Positions 8,032-16,957 of a stretch of DNA of 36,088 bases are shown here, piece by piece; the first letter of the stretch is position 1, and every line of letters begins with the position of its first letter. The stretch lies in NCBI GenBank assembly GCA_019247495.1, contig JAFAOU010000011.1, positions 1 to 36,088 on the forward strand, written 5' to 3'. A program made the position numbers and the translations under genes. Source of the DNA: Acidobacteriota bacterium. Lineage in GTDB: Bacteria > Acidobacteriota > Thermoanaerobaculia > Gp7-AA8. The notes beneath the pieces were generated by a model. It did not search any database. It was not told the DNA's origin and saw only the letters and a program-made list of their open reading frames with translations.

Positions 8032-9918
8032 CTACAGCACCCTCCGCGAATCCCCCACCCGCTTCGTCACGCCTTCTCGATCCATCCACTCCAGAAGCGG
8101 GATGGCGATTTTGCGCGAGAGGCCGAAGTACTCTTTGAAGTGGCCGACGTCGATCATGTCGCCGCGGCGCTCGCTGATGCGCTCGCGGGCGGCGGCGAGG
8201 GCGTCGCGATGGACGTAGATACCTTCCGCGAGGCGGACCAGCGCTCCCTGTTTGACGAGGAAGCCGATCACCCCTTCGATCACGCGCGCTTTCTGCGTCC
8301 GCTCGTTGATCAGCTCTGAAACGGGCGGCGGGGCGAGGCCGGCTTCGGCGAAGCGCGACTCGATCATGCGGGCCAGTTCGCCTTCCGCGCCGCCGAGGGT
8401 CTTCGAGCGGCCGGGGATGTCGAGCGCGTCGCCGGCGATGGCCACGATCTTTTCGCGCGCGAGATCCTGCAGGAGGAAGTTGATCATCGCGCCGTCGGCG
8501 TTGCGCGGAAGGAGCTTCTGCACGAACTCGCTCTTCGGGACGTTGAGCGCCATGCGGTTTTCTTCGAAGTAGGCGCGCAGAAACTCCATCGACTTGCGGC
8601 GAAAATCGATGAGGACGTCGTGATGGATCCAGCGACGTTCGCCGCTGTCGGCGAGGTGCGGTACGTTCTTGAGCTCCTTCGCCAGCGTCTCGATGCGGAT
8701 GCCGGTGCGCGCCTGCACCTCGTGCATGGTGAGCCCGCGCAAGCCTTCCATCTTCGTCATCAGCGCGACGCGTTCGTGCAGCGTGCCCGAGGAGAGAGTG
8801 TCGAGCAGTTCGCCGCGCGTATTGCGGCTGAGTTTGGGCAGATGTGCGTTGACGATCACACCGCCACCGACGGTGAGTGCGGGCGAGTAGCGGCGGATGA
8901 CGAAGCGGTCGCCGGCCACCGCAACCACGGGCGATTCGAGCCGGACCTGGATGTACGCGGAGGTCCCCGGCTTCATCTCCGCCGTCTGATCGACGAAACG
9001 GATGCTGCCGAGGAGCTCGGCGGAGAGGTGGTGGAAGCGGATGCGCGTCTGTTCCTTCAGCGGTTTCGCATCGGGCAGCAGATCGAGGCGAGCGGTGATC
9101 ACTTGCGAGGTTCGCAGCGTGTTCGGCGTGACGAGTTGCTGGCCGCGATGAAGTTGTTCGAGATCGATATCCGGCAGATTGACGGACGTGCGTTCGCCCG
9201 CCGAGGCGAAATCGCGCGCTTCGCTGTGAACCTGAATGTTGCGTGCGCGGCTGCGCTTGCCGCCGGGGAGGACTTCGATATCGGTGTCGATGTTCAGACG
9301 GCCCGCGTAGGTCGTGCCGGTGATCACCGAGCCGAATCCCTTCATCGTGAAAACGCGGTCGATCGGCAGGCGGAACACGCGCGTGGCGGCATCGCGGTCT
9401 TCGACTTCGGCGACCGAGGCGATGAGCGCGCGGCGGAGGTCATCGAGGCCTGCGCCAGTGACGCTGCTGACCGGGACAATCGGTTTGCCGGCGAGGAAAC
9501 TGCCCGCCACGAGCTCTTCGATTTCGAGGCGGACCAGGTCGATGATGTCGTCGTCGACCAGGTCGCGCTTCGTGATCGCTACGACGCCGGTCTTGATGTC
9601 GAGCAGGCGGCAGATGGCGAAGTGCTCGCGGGTCTGCGGCTTGATCGATTCGTCGGCGGCCACGACGAGCAGCGCGCTGTCGATGCCGCCGACGCCGGCC
9701 AGCATGTTCTTGACGAAGCGTTCGTGGCCGGGGACGTCGATGAAGCCGATCTGGTAGCTGTCGGTGAACCAGCTGGCAAAGCCGAGGTCGATGGTAATCC
9801 CGCGCTTTTTCTCCTCGGGGAGCCGATCGGTGTCGATACCGGTCAGGGCGCGGACGAGCGCGGTCTTGCCGTGATCAATGTGGCCCGCCGTTCCGACGAC
9901 GCGTTTTTTGCGGGGCAT
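8032..9918 (-). CDS. selB: selenocysteine-specific elongation factor SelB
   Basis: GTPase that carries Sec-tRNA to the ribosome at in-frame UGA codons marked by a SECIS hairpin. The N-terminal G domain has P-loop GHIDHGKT (residues 12-19), the SelB-typical [21 protein letters not shown]3 DVPGHE and G4 TKRD. Domains II and III follow, then a C-terminal half (about 380-628) of winged-helix repeats that bind SECIS RNA, ending in an [16 protein letters not shown] module typical of the last winged helix. I place the start at the ATG at 9918 (628 aa), not at a codon 12 residues upstream, because the protein then begins right at the G domain and a TACACT -10-like hexamer sits 9 nt before it. No selA, selC or selD is in the window. 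Confidence 0.95.
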   Translation of the reverse strand: MPRKKRVVGTAGHIDHGKTALVRALTGIDTDRLPEEKKRGITIDLGFASWFTDSYQIGFIDVPGHERFVKNMLAGVGGIDSALLVVAADESIKPQTREHFAICRLLDIKTGVVAITKRDLVDDDIIDLVRLEIEELVAGSFLAGKPIVPVSSVTGAGLDDLRRALIASVAEVEDRDAATRVFRLPIDRVFTMKGFGSVITGTTYAGRLNIDTDIEVLPGGKRSRARNIQVHSEARDFASAGERTSVNLPDIDLEQLHRGQQLVTPNTLRTSQVITARLDLLPDAKPLKEQTRIRFHHLSAELLGSIRFVDQTAEMKPGTSAYIQVRLESPVVAVAGDRFVIRRYSPALTVGGGVIVNAHLPKLSRNTRGELLDTLSSGTLHERVALMTKMEGLRGLTMHEVQARTGIRIETLAKELKNVPHLADSGERRWIHHDVLIDFRRKSMEFLRAYFEENRMALNVPKSEFVQKLLPRNADGAMINFLLQDLAREKIVAIAGDALDIPGRSKTLGGAEGELARMIESRFAEAGLAPPPVSELINERTQKARVIEGVIGFLVKQGALVRLAEGIYVHRDALAAARERISERRGDMIDVGHFKEYFGLSRKIAIPLLEWMDREGVTKRVGDSRRVL

Positions 9919-9927
9919 AGGCGCGCG

Positions 9928-9933
9928 AGTGTA
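9928..9933 (-). promoter_or_regulatory. candidate -10 of selB
   Basis: TACACT on the minus strand, preceded by GGG and ending nine bases before the preferred selB ATG. It supports the shorter SelB start and a very short mRNA leader. No clear -35. Confidence 0.3.
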
Positions 9934-10011
9934 CCCGAGCGCAGGACTCGGCACCGGATCGGCATACTCGTTCAGCGATACCGAAACCTGCAGGAGAGTT
10001 CGTACGTAGAA

Positions 10012-10040
10012 TTGACCGAACGGTCGTTCTGTAGTAGCCT
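10012..10040 (+). promoter_or_regulatory. candidate plus-strand promoter overlapped by a palindromic operator
   Basis: TTGACC (10012-10017), 17 nt, then TAGCCT (10035-10040) form a reasonable -35 and a weak -10 on the plus strand, where no protein gene follows. The -35 is part of the palindrome GACCG-AA-CGGTC (10014-10025), a half-site arrangement common in TetR-family operators. Transcription would start near 10047 and run toward the terminator at 10307-10339. Confidence 0.35.
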
Positions 10041-10128
10041 TACAGCCGTTCCGAAAATGTTGGTTATCTCTCAGCAGTTCAGCAGGTTGTCACGTTGTTG
10101 TTACGTGGTGAAAAGTTTCACAAGGTCG

Positions 10129-10137
10129 TGCGATAAT
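10129..10137 (+). promoter_or_regulatory. extended -10 upstream of the candidate RNA
   Basis: TGCGATAAT: a TGn extension directly followed by GATAAT (10132-10137), five of six bases matching the consensus -10. The -35 region (10109-10114, TGAAAA) is poor, which is acceptable for an extended -10 promoter. A start near 10144 is predicted. Confidence 0.4.
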
Positions 10138-10143
10138 CCACCG

Positions 10144-10340
10144 CGTCGTTGAAAAGTTAAACCTTTACTGGATGACGTGGGGGCGGATTAGCTTTCTGAA
10201 ATACAGCCCGCCTCCAGTTTTACCGCTTGAATTCTTCTTTGAATCTTACCGATCCCAGCAACTCTCGCCACCCGAGCGTTCGCACCCACTCAATCCAGTA
10301 GATTTCGCCGGCCCCGCCAAAAGCGGGGCCGGCTTTTTTG
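10144..10340 (+). ncRNA. candidate structured small RNA between selB and holB
   Basis: Both flanking genes are on the minus strand, yet this stretch has an extended -10 at its left edge and a strong intrinsic terminator oriented to the plus strand at its right edge, so a plus-strand transcript of about 195 nt is implied. It can fold: ACTGGAT (10167-10173) pairs with ATCCAGT (10293-10299), and GTGGG (10177-10181) with CCCAC (10285-10289). These two helices are separated by a symmetric 3x3 loop and enclose a hairpin GGCGG/CCGCC (10182-10186 with 10208-10212) and a small CTCG/CGAG hairpin (10264-10276). I could not match it to tRNA-Sec, SRP, tmRNA or RNase P RNA by their hallmark sequences. A 6S-like or regulatory RNA is possible; class unknown. 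Confidence 0.4.
10307..10339 (+). terminator. intrinsic terminator, plus strand
   Basis: An 11-bp perfect GC-rich stem (10307-10317 with 10323-10333), loop of 5 nt (CAAAA), followed directly by six T on the plus strand (10334-10339). On the minus strand there is no T-run after the stem, so it is not the obvious terminator for holB, which ends 9 nt to the right. Confidence 0.85.
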
Positions 10341-10347
10341 TAACCGG

Positions 10348-11127
10348 TTACGTAACGAGCTCGGCCAGCGCCTGTTCGACCAGCATCCGGGCATCGGCGT
10401 TCACGGTCAGCCAGCGGATGGCGTTCGTGGTCGCGTCCGCGGCAGCGAGCAGGCGATCGCGATCGATCGACAGCGGAACGCGTCCAGCCACCGCGTCGCA
10501 GAGGACCTGGCCGAGGAGCGCGACGGCATCGCTGCAATCGTCCTGCGCCGCCACGAGCGCGGCGATGCCGAGGAGTGCGGCGGTGTCGCGATCGTCGGAG
10601 AAGCGCGTCAGGCTCGCCACGATCGATGCCGCGAGCGCGTCATTCGTTTCCACTTCGCCGCCGATGAAGACCGGCTGACAGCGTGAACGGATCGTCGGCA
10701 GCAGCAGGTCAGGCGAACGCGTCAGCAGGATGAAGGTCGTATCGCCGGCCGGCTCTTCGAGCGTCTTGAGCAGCGAGTTGGAGCCGCCGACGCTGAGCGC
10801 ATGCGCGGGGTCGATGATGAAGACTTTGTTGCGGCCTTCGTACGGACGGAGCGTGGCTGCGGCCACCATCTCGCGGATCTGCTCGACGCTGATCATCTTC
10901 CGCTCGGCGGTCACTTCGATGAAGTGAACGTCGGGATGCATGCGCTGCTCGATACGCCGGCAAGCAGTACAGTCGTCGCCTTCTGTTCCGTTGAGGCAGT
11001 TGAGCGTTTTGGCGATGCGGAGCGCGACTTCGCGCAGCGTCGCTGCATTCGGCCCGTAGCAGAGGATGGCGTGATGCAGCTCGCCGCGCTGCGCGGTCTG
11101 CAGCAGCAGTTCCGCGGTCGCGCTCAT
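10348..11127 (-). CDS. holB: DNA polymerase III delta-prime subunit
   Basis: Clamp-loader subunit that, with delta and gamma/tau, opens the beta clamp during replication. The AAA+ domain shows the delta-prime hallmarks: a degenerate P-loop (CYGPNAATLREVA in place of GxxxxGKT), the VFIIDPAHAL Walker B-like strand, the segment NSLLKTLEEP (about residue 115) and the TRSPDLLLPTIRSRCQ sensor/SRC region. The zinc-finger segment has Cys44, Cys53 and Cys56, but the position of the usual fourth Cys (59) is Ile. At 259 aa it is short, since the C-terminal collar domain is reduced. The ATG overlaps the tmk TGA by 4 nt, a pairing of tmk and holB seen in many bacteria. Confidence 0.92.
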   Translation of the reverse strand: MSATAELLLQTAQRGELHHAILCYGPNAATLREVALRIAKTLNCLNGTEGDDCTACRRIEQRMHPDVHFIEVTAERKMISVEQIREMVAAATLRPYEGRNKVFIIDPAHALSVGGSNSLLKTLEEPAGDTTFILLTRSPDLLLPTIRSRCQPVFIGGEVETNDALAASIVASLTRFSDDRDTAALLGIAALVAAQDDCSDAVALLGQVLCDAVAGRVPLSIDRDRLLAAADATTNAIRWLTVNADARMLVEQALAELVT

Positions 11128-11744
11128 CGCAGCAACTCCGTTCGTTTCTGAACTTCGGCTACGACGCGCGCGAAGACGTCATCGACTTCGCCATCGCCGT
11201 CGATCACTACAAAGCGCTCCGGCTCGGCGACCGCGAGCGCTCGGTATCCCTCACGAACGCGGCGATGGAACCGCAGCTCCTCCGCCTCGAAGCGTCCCTC
11301 GTCCTGCGCGGCGCCGGCGTTGCGGGAGCGTGCGCGCGTAAGTCCGATCTCTTCCGGCAGGTCGAAAAGCAGCGTGAGATCGGGCGTCAGTGAATCCGTT
11401 GCCCACGCGTTGAGCGTTCGCAACTGGTCGATGTTGATGAGGCGTCCGAAGCCCTGATAGGCGAGGGTCGAATCCGTGAAGCGATCGCAGAGAACGACGT
11501 TGCCGTGTGCAAGCGCCGGCTTGATTACTTCGATCACGTTCTGGCGCCGCGACGCCGCGAAAAGGAAAAGCTCCGCGATTGGATCGAGGTGCGAGCTGCT
11601 GTCGAGCAGGATGGCGCGGATGCGGTCGGCCAGGGGCGTTCCGCCCGGCTCCTTCGTGATGACCGCGTCCGGAAGGCGCTCCGCCAAACGGCGCAGTTGC
11701 GTCGATTTGCCGGAGCCCTCGATGCCTTCGAATGTGATGAACAA
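11124..11744 (-). CDS. tmk: thymidylate kinase
   Basis: Converts dTMP to dTDP for DNA synthesis in the cytoplasm. The 206-aa protein begins with the P-loop strand FITFEGIEGSGKSTQ, followed by the KEPGGTPLADRIR motif, the DRF/TDSTLAYQG dTMP-binding segment and an Arg-rich lid (LTRARSRNAG). The start is a TTG; no better start lies upstream, because the DUF3857 gene stops only 20 bp before. The 3' end overlaps holB by 4 nt, so the pair is almost certainly cotranscribed. Confidence 0.96.
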   Translation of the reverse strand: MFITFEGIEGSGKSTQLRRLAERLPDAVITKEPGGTPLADRIRAILLDSSSHLDPIAELFLFAASRRQNVIEVIKPALAHGNVVLCDRFTDSTLAYQGFGRLINIDQLRTLNAWATDSLTPDLTLLFDLPEEIGLTRARSRNAGAAQDEGRFEAEELRFHRRVREGYRALAVAEPERFVVIDGDGEVDDVFARVVAEVQKRTELLR

Positions 11745-11764
11745 GCGCGCCGGAGTTTATCGCG

Positions 11765-14700
11765 CTAATTTTTCCCCATCACCGCCAGGCGGCGCTGCGC
11801 GAGTTCCCACACCGAGGCGCCGTCGTTCTCCTTCTTGTCGACGCGCTTGTAGGCCGCGAGGGCGGCTTCGCGGACGCCGTAGTTCTCGGCCATGCGTCCG
11901 AGGACGTACCAGTCGCTGCTGTCGGGCTGATCGCGGCGGCTCTTGTCGAGCGTGCGCAGGAGCGCGTCGCGCGCTTCGATGTTCTTGCCGGTTTCGGCGT
12001 ACAGCGTGGCCAGCGTGTGCAGTGCGGCCGCCGAAGTCTGCGACTCCTCGGCGGTGGCACGCCGCGCGTTTTCCATCGCATGCGTGACGTTGCCGGCGAA
12101 CAGCTCGAACCATGCGGCGTTGTTGTAATCGTTCTGCGTCGGCGACAACTCGTCGACGAGCTGCTCGGCGTATTTCGCAGCGGTGGCGTAGTCGTGCGCT
12201 TTGGCGGCATTCGACGACAGCGCACGCAGCGCCTCGTCATCCTTCGGCTTCTTCGCGAGCCGCTTCTTGGCCAGTTCCTCGGCTTCCGCGGTCCGTCCGC
12301 TCAGCGAGAGCGCGAAGACGTGCATGCGGAAGGAGCTGTCGGAATCGGGAAATGCGACAGTGAGCCGCTCGGCGATCGGGACGACGCTCTTCCAATCCTT
12401 GCGGTCGGTGTACGCGGCTCCGAGGGCGACGTCGATCCACGTCTTCGTGTGATCGTTGGCCTTTTCGCGCTGTGCGATGAGAATCGGCAGGCCGCGCTCT
12501 TCGCCCTTTCGCAACATCAGCGACGCCGCAGCGATACGGATCTCGTCCGCGTTCGCGGCGGCGTTGTCTTTCGGCCACAGCGCGGCGAATGGCAGACCGC
12601 GCAGCGGATCGTCGCCGCCGCCCGCCTGCACGTCCTCGCGTACCCAGTTCAGCCACGTCCGCGCCGATTCGAGATCGCCTGCATCGGCCAACGTCAGCAC
12701 CGCAGCGCCGATGGTCTCGACCGTCGACGTCGCCGCGCGGATGACGTACTGCCCGTTCTGCTTGATGACGAAAAGCGCCGGCATGTTGATGCCGTTTTCG
12801 CTGCGGATCCGCACGCGGTAGCCGCTTTTGTCATTGCCGTCGCTCTGCGCGCGCATCGTCGCGAACGAGAGATCGCCGATCACCGCCGCAGGCATGGTGG
12901 TGCCGGTGGTGAGTCCGCGCATTGCGTTGAGCGGATCGTCCTCTTCATCATCGGAGGCCGGCTTGAGGTCGAACGCGAAGAGCTTCTTGAGGGCCGGCGT
13001 GTCGTCGCGGACCATGGCCAGGATCATCTTCTGGACGACCGAGCGCGGGTCCTTCTCGTCCAGCGGCAGCTCTTCGATCCGTTTCGTTTTGCGCAGCGCC
13101 TCGATAAACGGGCGTGCAGTCGAGGCGTTTGGTGCGCCTTGCGTGGAGAGCTCGTACATCTCCGTCGCCTGCGGATAGAGTCGCAGGTTCAGCAACATCT
13201 GGCCGATGGTCTGCGCGTACTGACGGCGCGTGTTCGCGTCGAACGCGCCCAGCTCGCGCACCGCGGCGGCGGAACCGTCCGTGGCGGCGACGGCAGTGAT
13301 CCGGCCGGTCTCGCGGAGCTGCGCATCCTGAATCGTTTTGGCGAGATCTTTCATATCGCCGAAGCGATTGGCGTGCGCCAGCGCGGTCATCAGATCGCCG
13401 TCGAACTGCTTCGCTTCTTTCTCGCCGATTTCTTTGCCGACCGCGCGAAACTCGGCGATGGCCTCGTCGAGTTTGGCGCCCGGCCCGTACTCCGTGCCGT
13501 CGGTTCCGTAGGTCAGCAGTTTGCCGAGCGCGCCGCGGTATTCGGCGTTCTTCGGATCGAGCTCCTTCGTCTTGCGCAGCGCGGCGAGAGCGCCGTCGAT
13601 GTCGCAGCCTTTGCGAAGGAGACGTCCGAGGAGGTCGTATTCGAGGATGCCGGCCAGCGCGAACTGCGCACGCGCATTCGACGGCTCCAGCGCGACGGCG
13701 CGGTGGATCTCGTCGCGAGCGGCATCGCCGAGGCCTCCGACGAGTAGCGCGCGGGCGATCTCGATGTGGTGCTGCGCTTCCTTCGGATGCAGTGTGGCGA
13801 GTTTGCGGAACTCGCCCAACGCCGCGGTGACGTCGCCGGCGTTGAGCTTGGCCTGACCGATGAGATCGAATCCGATGATGGTCGGCTTTGCGTCGAAGAC
13901 CTTCTTCATCGCCGCGCGCGTCTCTTCGAAATCGGCCGCGGTGATGCGCCGCGGACCGCTGTCGAAGCGCAGCAGCGCGATGACGGTGCCGTCCGGTTGC
14001 GACGTGAACTCTTTCGACAGCGTCGTCGTACCGAGTTTCGTGGTCTCGTTCGGCGGCAGCGTGCGCACGGCGTAGCCGGGAGGAGGCACGATGCGATACG
14101 TCCATTCGCGCAGTCCGGCCGCGGGGAAGACAAATTCGCCGACGCGCTTCTTGCGCGACTCCTCGGCATGATCATCGCCGTAGTTGCGGATCGGGTACGG
14201 CAGCCAGTTCAGCAGGTTGGCGGGATGGAGAGCGACGGCCGCGTCGCCATCGCGGGCGATGCCGGTCTCCGCCTCCGACGCTTCGATCGTGACACGGAAC
14301 GGCTTGGTCAGATCGTGCGGATCGGTGGCCTCGACCTTCTCCAGCTTCTTGGCCGAGTAGTACGACTTGACGTAGGTCTCGATCTGTTCGCGATACTTGG
14401 TGCGGTCGCTCTCGGCGTAGTAGTGCCGCTGAAACGAATCCTCCGAACCGGTCACGGTCTCGCTGATTTCGGTGACGTGCGCCTTGCCATCCTCGGGGAG
14501 CGTGTAGATGCGCGTCTCTGCGTACTTGTTGGCAGTCGATGGCGTCTCAGGCGTCTTCGTCAGACTCGTCGTATCGCCGGCGGCGATGAGCGCGAGGCGT
14601 CCCTGGTCCTGCGACGGCAGATCGCCGGCGTGCGCGAAGTCGTCGGTCGGATCGACCCACACGGCCGGATCCTTCGCCGTTGCATCGACGCGGACGATGG

Positions 14701-15832
14701 CGTGGTTGAAGCGCCCCATTCCCGGCAGTTCCTGATGAACGTCGAAGTCGACGCCGGCTCGCAGCAGCGCCACGTGCGCGGCGATGCCCGACTCGCGCAG
14801 CATGGCCACGAGCAGCGTCGCCTTGTCTTTGCAATCGCCGTATTTGTTGCCGAGAACCGTGTGCGGCGGGCGAGGGACGATCGATGACTCGCCGACTTCG
14901 ACGCCGGCGTAGCGAACGTTCTTTTCGACCGCTGCCAGCGAACGGGCGATGATCTCGCGCCGATCGGTGGCGTTGTCGACGGCGTCGTGTACGAATTTCT
15001 TGAGGTCGTTGCCGGCGATCTGTTTGTCGACGATCTCGCTGTAACGAGTGGCCAGGTTGCGCCACGACGAGCCGGTCGAGAAGGCGATGTACGGCAGCGG
15101 AACGACGTCGAACGGCAGGAAGGCTTCGAAGTCTTTGCGTCCTTCGATGCGGCCGCTTTCGAACGTCATGATGCGGCGTCCGTTCTTCTCCTCGGTCTTC
15201 GCCTGCAGATCCGTTTTGTTGACGAGTTTCGGCTCGAGCGAGGCAGGACCTTCGATGATCATCCGCGAGCGTTGCGTCGGAGCGTAACCGCCGAAGAGGA
15301 ACATGTCGGACGCGCCCGCGTCGCCGATCGGATTGTTGCCGTTGAAGTCGATGACGTATTCGATGACGGAGCCGACCGCGACGCCAGGCAGCGGCGCGCG
15401 AAGCACGCGGTTGTCGCTGAAGATGTCGAGATCCTCGCGCGCCGGCGCCTCCATGATCGCCTTCGCGTCGAGCGTGTGAACCGTTCCGTCTTTCGAGACG
15501 ACGCGCGCCTGCACCGTCGGCCGGTCGTTGTACCAGGGCGCCCACGGCACTTCGATCGTTCCCAGCCCATCGACCGCGGAGTCATCGACGATCCGGAACA
15601 TGTGCCGCTGCGTCGTGTGCGACTTGCCGTCGGCCTCGAACGAGTAGTGAGCCTCGTCGAGCAGCACGACGAATCCCGCATCGCTCGGAACCTTCTCCGC
15701 CGCCGCGATCAACTCTTTCGGATCGGAAGAAAACGGCGCCGCGTCCCATGGATCGGACGCGAAAAGTACGCTGCCGCAAAGGCTGACCACCGCCGCGAAA
15801 ACGGCGACACGAAGGCGAAGTGCGAAGTGCAT
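11765..15832 (-). CDS. secreted DUF3857/transglutaminase-like protein with TPR repeats
   Basis: A 1355-aa exported protein of the DUF3857 plus transglutaminase-core family; its reaction is not established in this family. A signal peptide (residues 1-26, ending VLFASD) precedes the DUF3857 beta domain (about 45-250). The transglutaminase core follows with a full triad: Cys334 in YGDCKDK, His377 in FNHAIV and Asp394 in WVDPTDD. From about residue 640 to the end lie many TPR-type helix pairs, e.g. AKLNAGDVTAALGEFRKLA. I start at the ATG at 15832, where a GGAG sits just upstream, not 16 residues earlier, because the extension is not signal-like. A TAATAAT at 15851-15857 may be its -10. It precedes tmk by 20 bp, so tmk and holB may depend partly on its promoter. 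Confidence 0.85.
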   Translation of the reverse strand: MHFALRLRVAVFAAVVSLCGSVLFASDPWDAAPFSSDPKELIAAAEKVPSDAGFVVLLDEAHYSFEADGKSHTTQRHMFRIVDDSAVDGLGTIEVPWAPWYNDRPTVQARVVSKDGTVHTLDAKAIMEAPAREDLDIFSDNRVLRAPLPGVAVGSVIEYVIDFNGNNPIGDAGASDMFLFGGYAPTQRSRMIIEGPASLEPKLVNKTDLQAKTEEKNGRRIMTFESGRIEGRKDFEAFLPFDVVPLPYIAFSTGSSWRNLATRYSEIVDKQIAGNDLKKFVHDAVDNATDRREIIARSLAAVEKNVRYAGVEVGESSIVPRPPHTVLGNKYGDCKDKATLLVAMLRESGIAAHVALLRAGVDFDVHQELPGMGRFNHAIVRVDATAKDPAVWVDPTDDFAHAGDLPSQDQGRLALIAAGDTTSLTKTPETPSTANKYAETRIYTLPEDGKAHVTEISETVTGSEDSFQRHYYAESDRTKYREQIETYVKSYYSAKKLEKVEATDPHDLTKPFRVTIEASEAETGIARDGDAAVALHPANLLNWLPYPIRNYGDDHAEESRKKRVGEFVFPAAGLREWTYRIVPPPGYAVRTLPPNETTKLGTTTLSKEFTSQPDGTVIALLRFDSGPRRITAADFEETRAAMKKVFDAKPTIIGFDLIGQAKLNAGDVTAALGEFRKLATLHPKEAQHHIEIARALLVGGLGDAARDEIHRAVALEPSNARAQFALAGILEYDLLGRLLRKGCDIDGALAALRKTKELDPKNAEYRGALGKLLTYGTDGTEYGPGAKLDEAIAEFRAVGKEIGEKEAKQFDGDLMTALAHANRFGDMKDLAKTIQDAQLRETGRITAVAATDGSAAAVRELGAFDANTRRQYAQTIGQMLLNLRLYPQATEMYELSTQGAPNASTARPFIEALRKTKRIEELPLDEKDPRSVVQKMILAMVRDDTPALKKLFAFDLKPASDDEEDDPLNAMRGLTTGTTMPAAVIGDLSFATMRAQSDGNDKSGYRVRIRSENGINMPALFVIKQNGQYVIRAATSTVETIGAAVLTLADAGDLESARTWLNWVREDVQAGGGDDPLRGLPFAALWPKDNAAANADEIRIAAASLMLRKGEERGLPILIAQREKANDHTKTWIDVALGAAYTDRKDWKSVVPIAERLTVAFPDSDSSFRMHVFALSLSGRTAEAEELAKKRLAKKPKDDEALRALSSNAAKAHDYATAAKYAEQLVDELSPTQNDYNNAAWFELFAGNVTHAMENARRATAEESQTSAAALHTLATLYAETGKNIEARDALLRTLDKSRRDQPDSSDWYVLGRMAENYGVREAALAAYKRVDKKENDGASVWELAQRRLAVMGKN

Positions 15833-15883
15833 GGAGTCTCCGAACGAAAAATTATTAGGACCGGCCGGCGATGGTAGCACGCG

Positions 15884-16957
15884 CTACTTTGGCCGCGGCG
15901 CTTTGTAAATCGTCAGGAACCCCGCGCGGTCGGTGACGATGAGTTGGTTGTGGTCGTAGGCGACGGCGTAGGCGGCGATGCCGTAGAGCGACATGGCGCT
16001 CACCCGGCGCTCGGAGCCGGAGAAGCTGCTGCCGCCGCTGCAGCGCCGTTCGGCGAAGACGAGCAGGTCGGGCGAGACCATCGCCGCGATCTGCGCGCCG
16101 CTGCCCTCGGGGAGGCAGATCGTTTCGCTGCTGGTCAGGTCGCCGAAGTTGATGGCCATGCGCATCTTGCCGTTCGTCTCCGACGTCATCTTCGCGGCCA
16201 GCTTGGTCGTCGCCGACAGCGGCTTCTGGAAGAGCTGGTCGCGGCTGAGCGCGACGAGCGCCTGATCGTTCGCGCCGAAAAGCGCAGCCTCGATCACCTT
16301 GTCGGTCTGCAACGGTTCGCGCGCGGCCTCGGCGAAGTTGGTGGTGTCGAAGAGCGCCACCGAGGTGGCCTTGGCGTTGCCGAAATCCTCGGGCGCGATG
16401 ACTGCCAGCAGCGAGCCGTTCGCAGTCGGCGCGATCGCCATCGGATCGTCGATGCTGATCGTGCGCAGCTCTTTCTCGCCGTTGATGTCGAAGACGTGAA
16501 CGTGGCGCCCGAGGAGGTAGAGGTAACGTCCCTTCGGATCGGGAACGGCGTCGCGGATCGCTTCGCCTTCCATGGTGATCTCGCGCAGGACGGCGAGATC
16601 AGGGATGGACATGATGGTCGCGCTCTCGTCGCTGCCGTTGGCGATGTAGAGGCGCGTGCCGGCGCGATTGGTGCGCATCGTGACCAGCTCTTTGGTCGAC
16701 GCGATCTCGGCGGAGTCGAGAACGAGTTTGTTCTTGATGCTGCCAGTTTTCGGATCGATCGCCACGACCGCCTGTGGCTTCGCGAGCCCGACGTAGATGG
16801 TGCCGTCGGCGCCGACCGCGACACCGTGCGGATCGCCGGGAAGCTCCCAGCGCTTGATGATTTTCTGGTCGCGTGTAGCGACGGGAGTCAGCGGCTGTGC
16901 GCTCGCCGAGGCAGCGATCACTAAAAGCGAGATCGCGAACTTAGTCGTCGATCGAAT
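15884..16957 (-). CDS. secreted beta-propeller (YVTN/NHL-like) protein
   Basis: Function unknown. The mature part consists of repeated four-strand blades with YVTN/NHL-like elements, such as PHGVAVGADGTIYVGL, RLYIANGSDESATIMSI and GRYLYLLGRHVHVFDI, so it probably forms a periplasmic propeller. A typical signal peptide is readable (RSTTKFAISLLVIAASASAQ), but the only standard in-frame start upstream is an ATG at 17086, or a TTG at 17053, deep inside purS. A GTG at 16921 falls inside the signal and would destroy it. I use the ATT at 16957, which gives exactly a complete signal peptide (Arg and Lys, then a hydrophobic core, then ASA-Q) and overlaps the purS 3' end by 17 nt, with GAGAAG upstream. 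The start codon is therefore a proposal; the protein is clear. Confidence 0.7.
   Translation of the reverse strand: MRSTTKFAISLLVIAASASAQPLTPVATRDQKIIKRWELPGDPHGVAVGADGTIYVGLAKPQAVVAIDPKTGSIKNKLVLDSAEIASTKELVTMRTNRAGTRLYIANGSDESATIMSIPDLAVLREITMEGEAIRDAVPDPKGRYLYLLGRHVHVFDINGEKELRTISIDDPMAIAPTANGSLLAVIAPEDFGNAKATSVALFDTTNFAEAAREPLQTDKVIEAALFGANDQALVALSRDQLFQKPLSATTKLAAKMTSETNGKMRMAINFGDLTSSETICLPEGSGAQIAAMVSPDLLVFAERRCSGGSSFSGSERRVSAMSLYGIAAYAVAYDHNQLIVTDRAGFLTIYKAPRPK

Noticed and set aside
8620..10152. Long plus-strand open frame opposite selB
   Set aside because: It is the shadow of SelB (Arg/Asp/Val-rich composition typical of antisense frames in GC-rich DNA) and carries no domain.
10057..10152. 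31-codon plus-strand open frame MLVISQQF...
   Set aside because: No ribosome binding site, no conserved look, and it ends inside the candidate RNA; too weak to call as a gene.
9955..10347. tRNA-Sec (selC) near selB
   Set aside because: I looked for a long acceptor stem, TCA anticodon loop and a GTTCGA-type T-loop and found none on the plus strand.
12017..13747. Long plus-strand open frame opposite the DUF3857 gene
   Set aside because: Antisense shadow; the minus-strand frame has a signal peptide, a catalytic triad and TPR repeats, this one has none.
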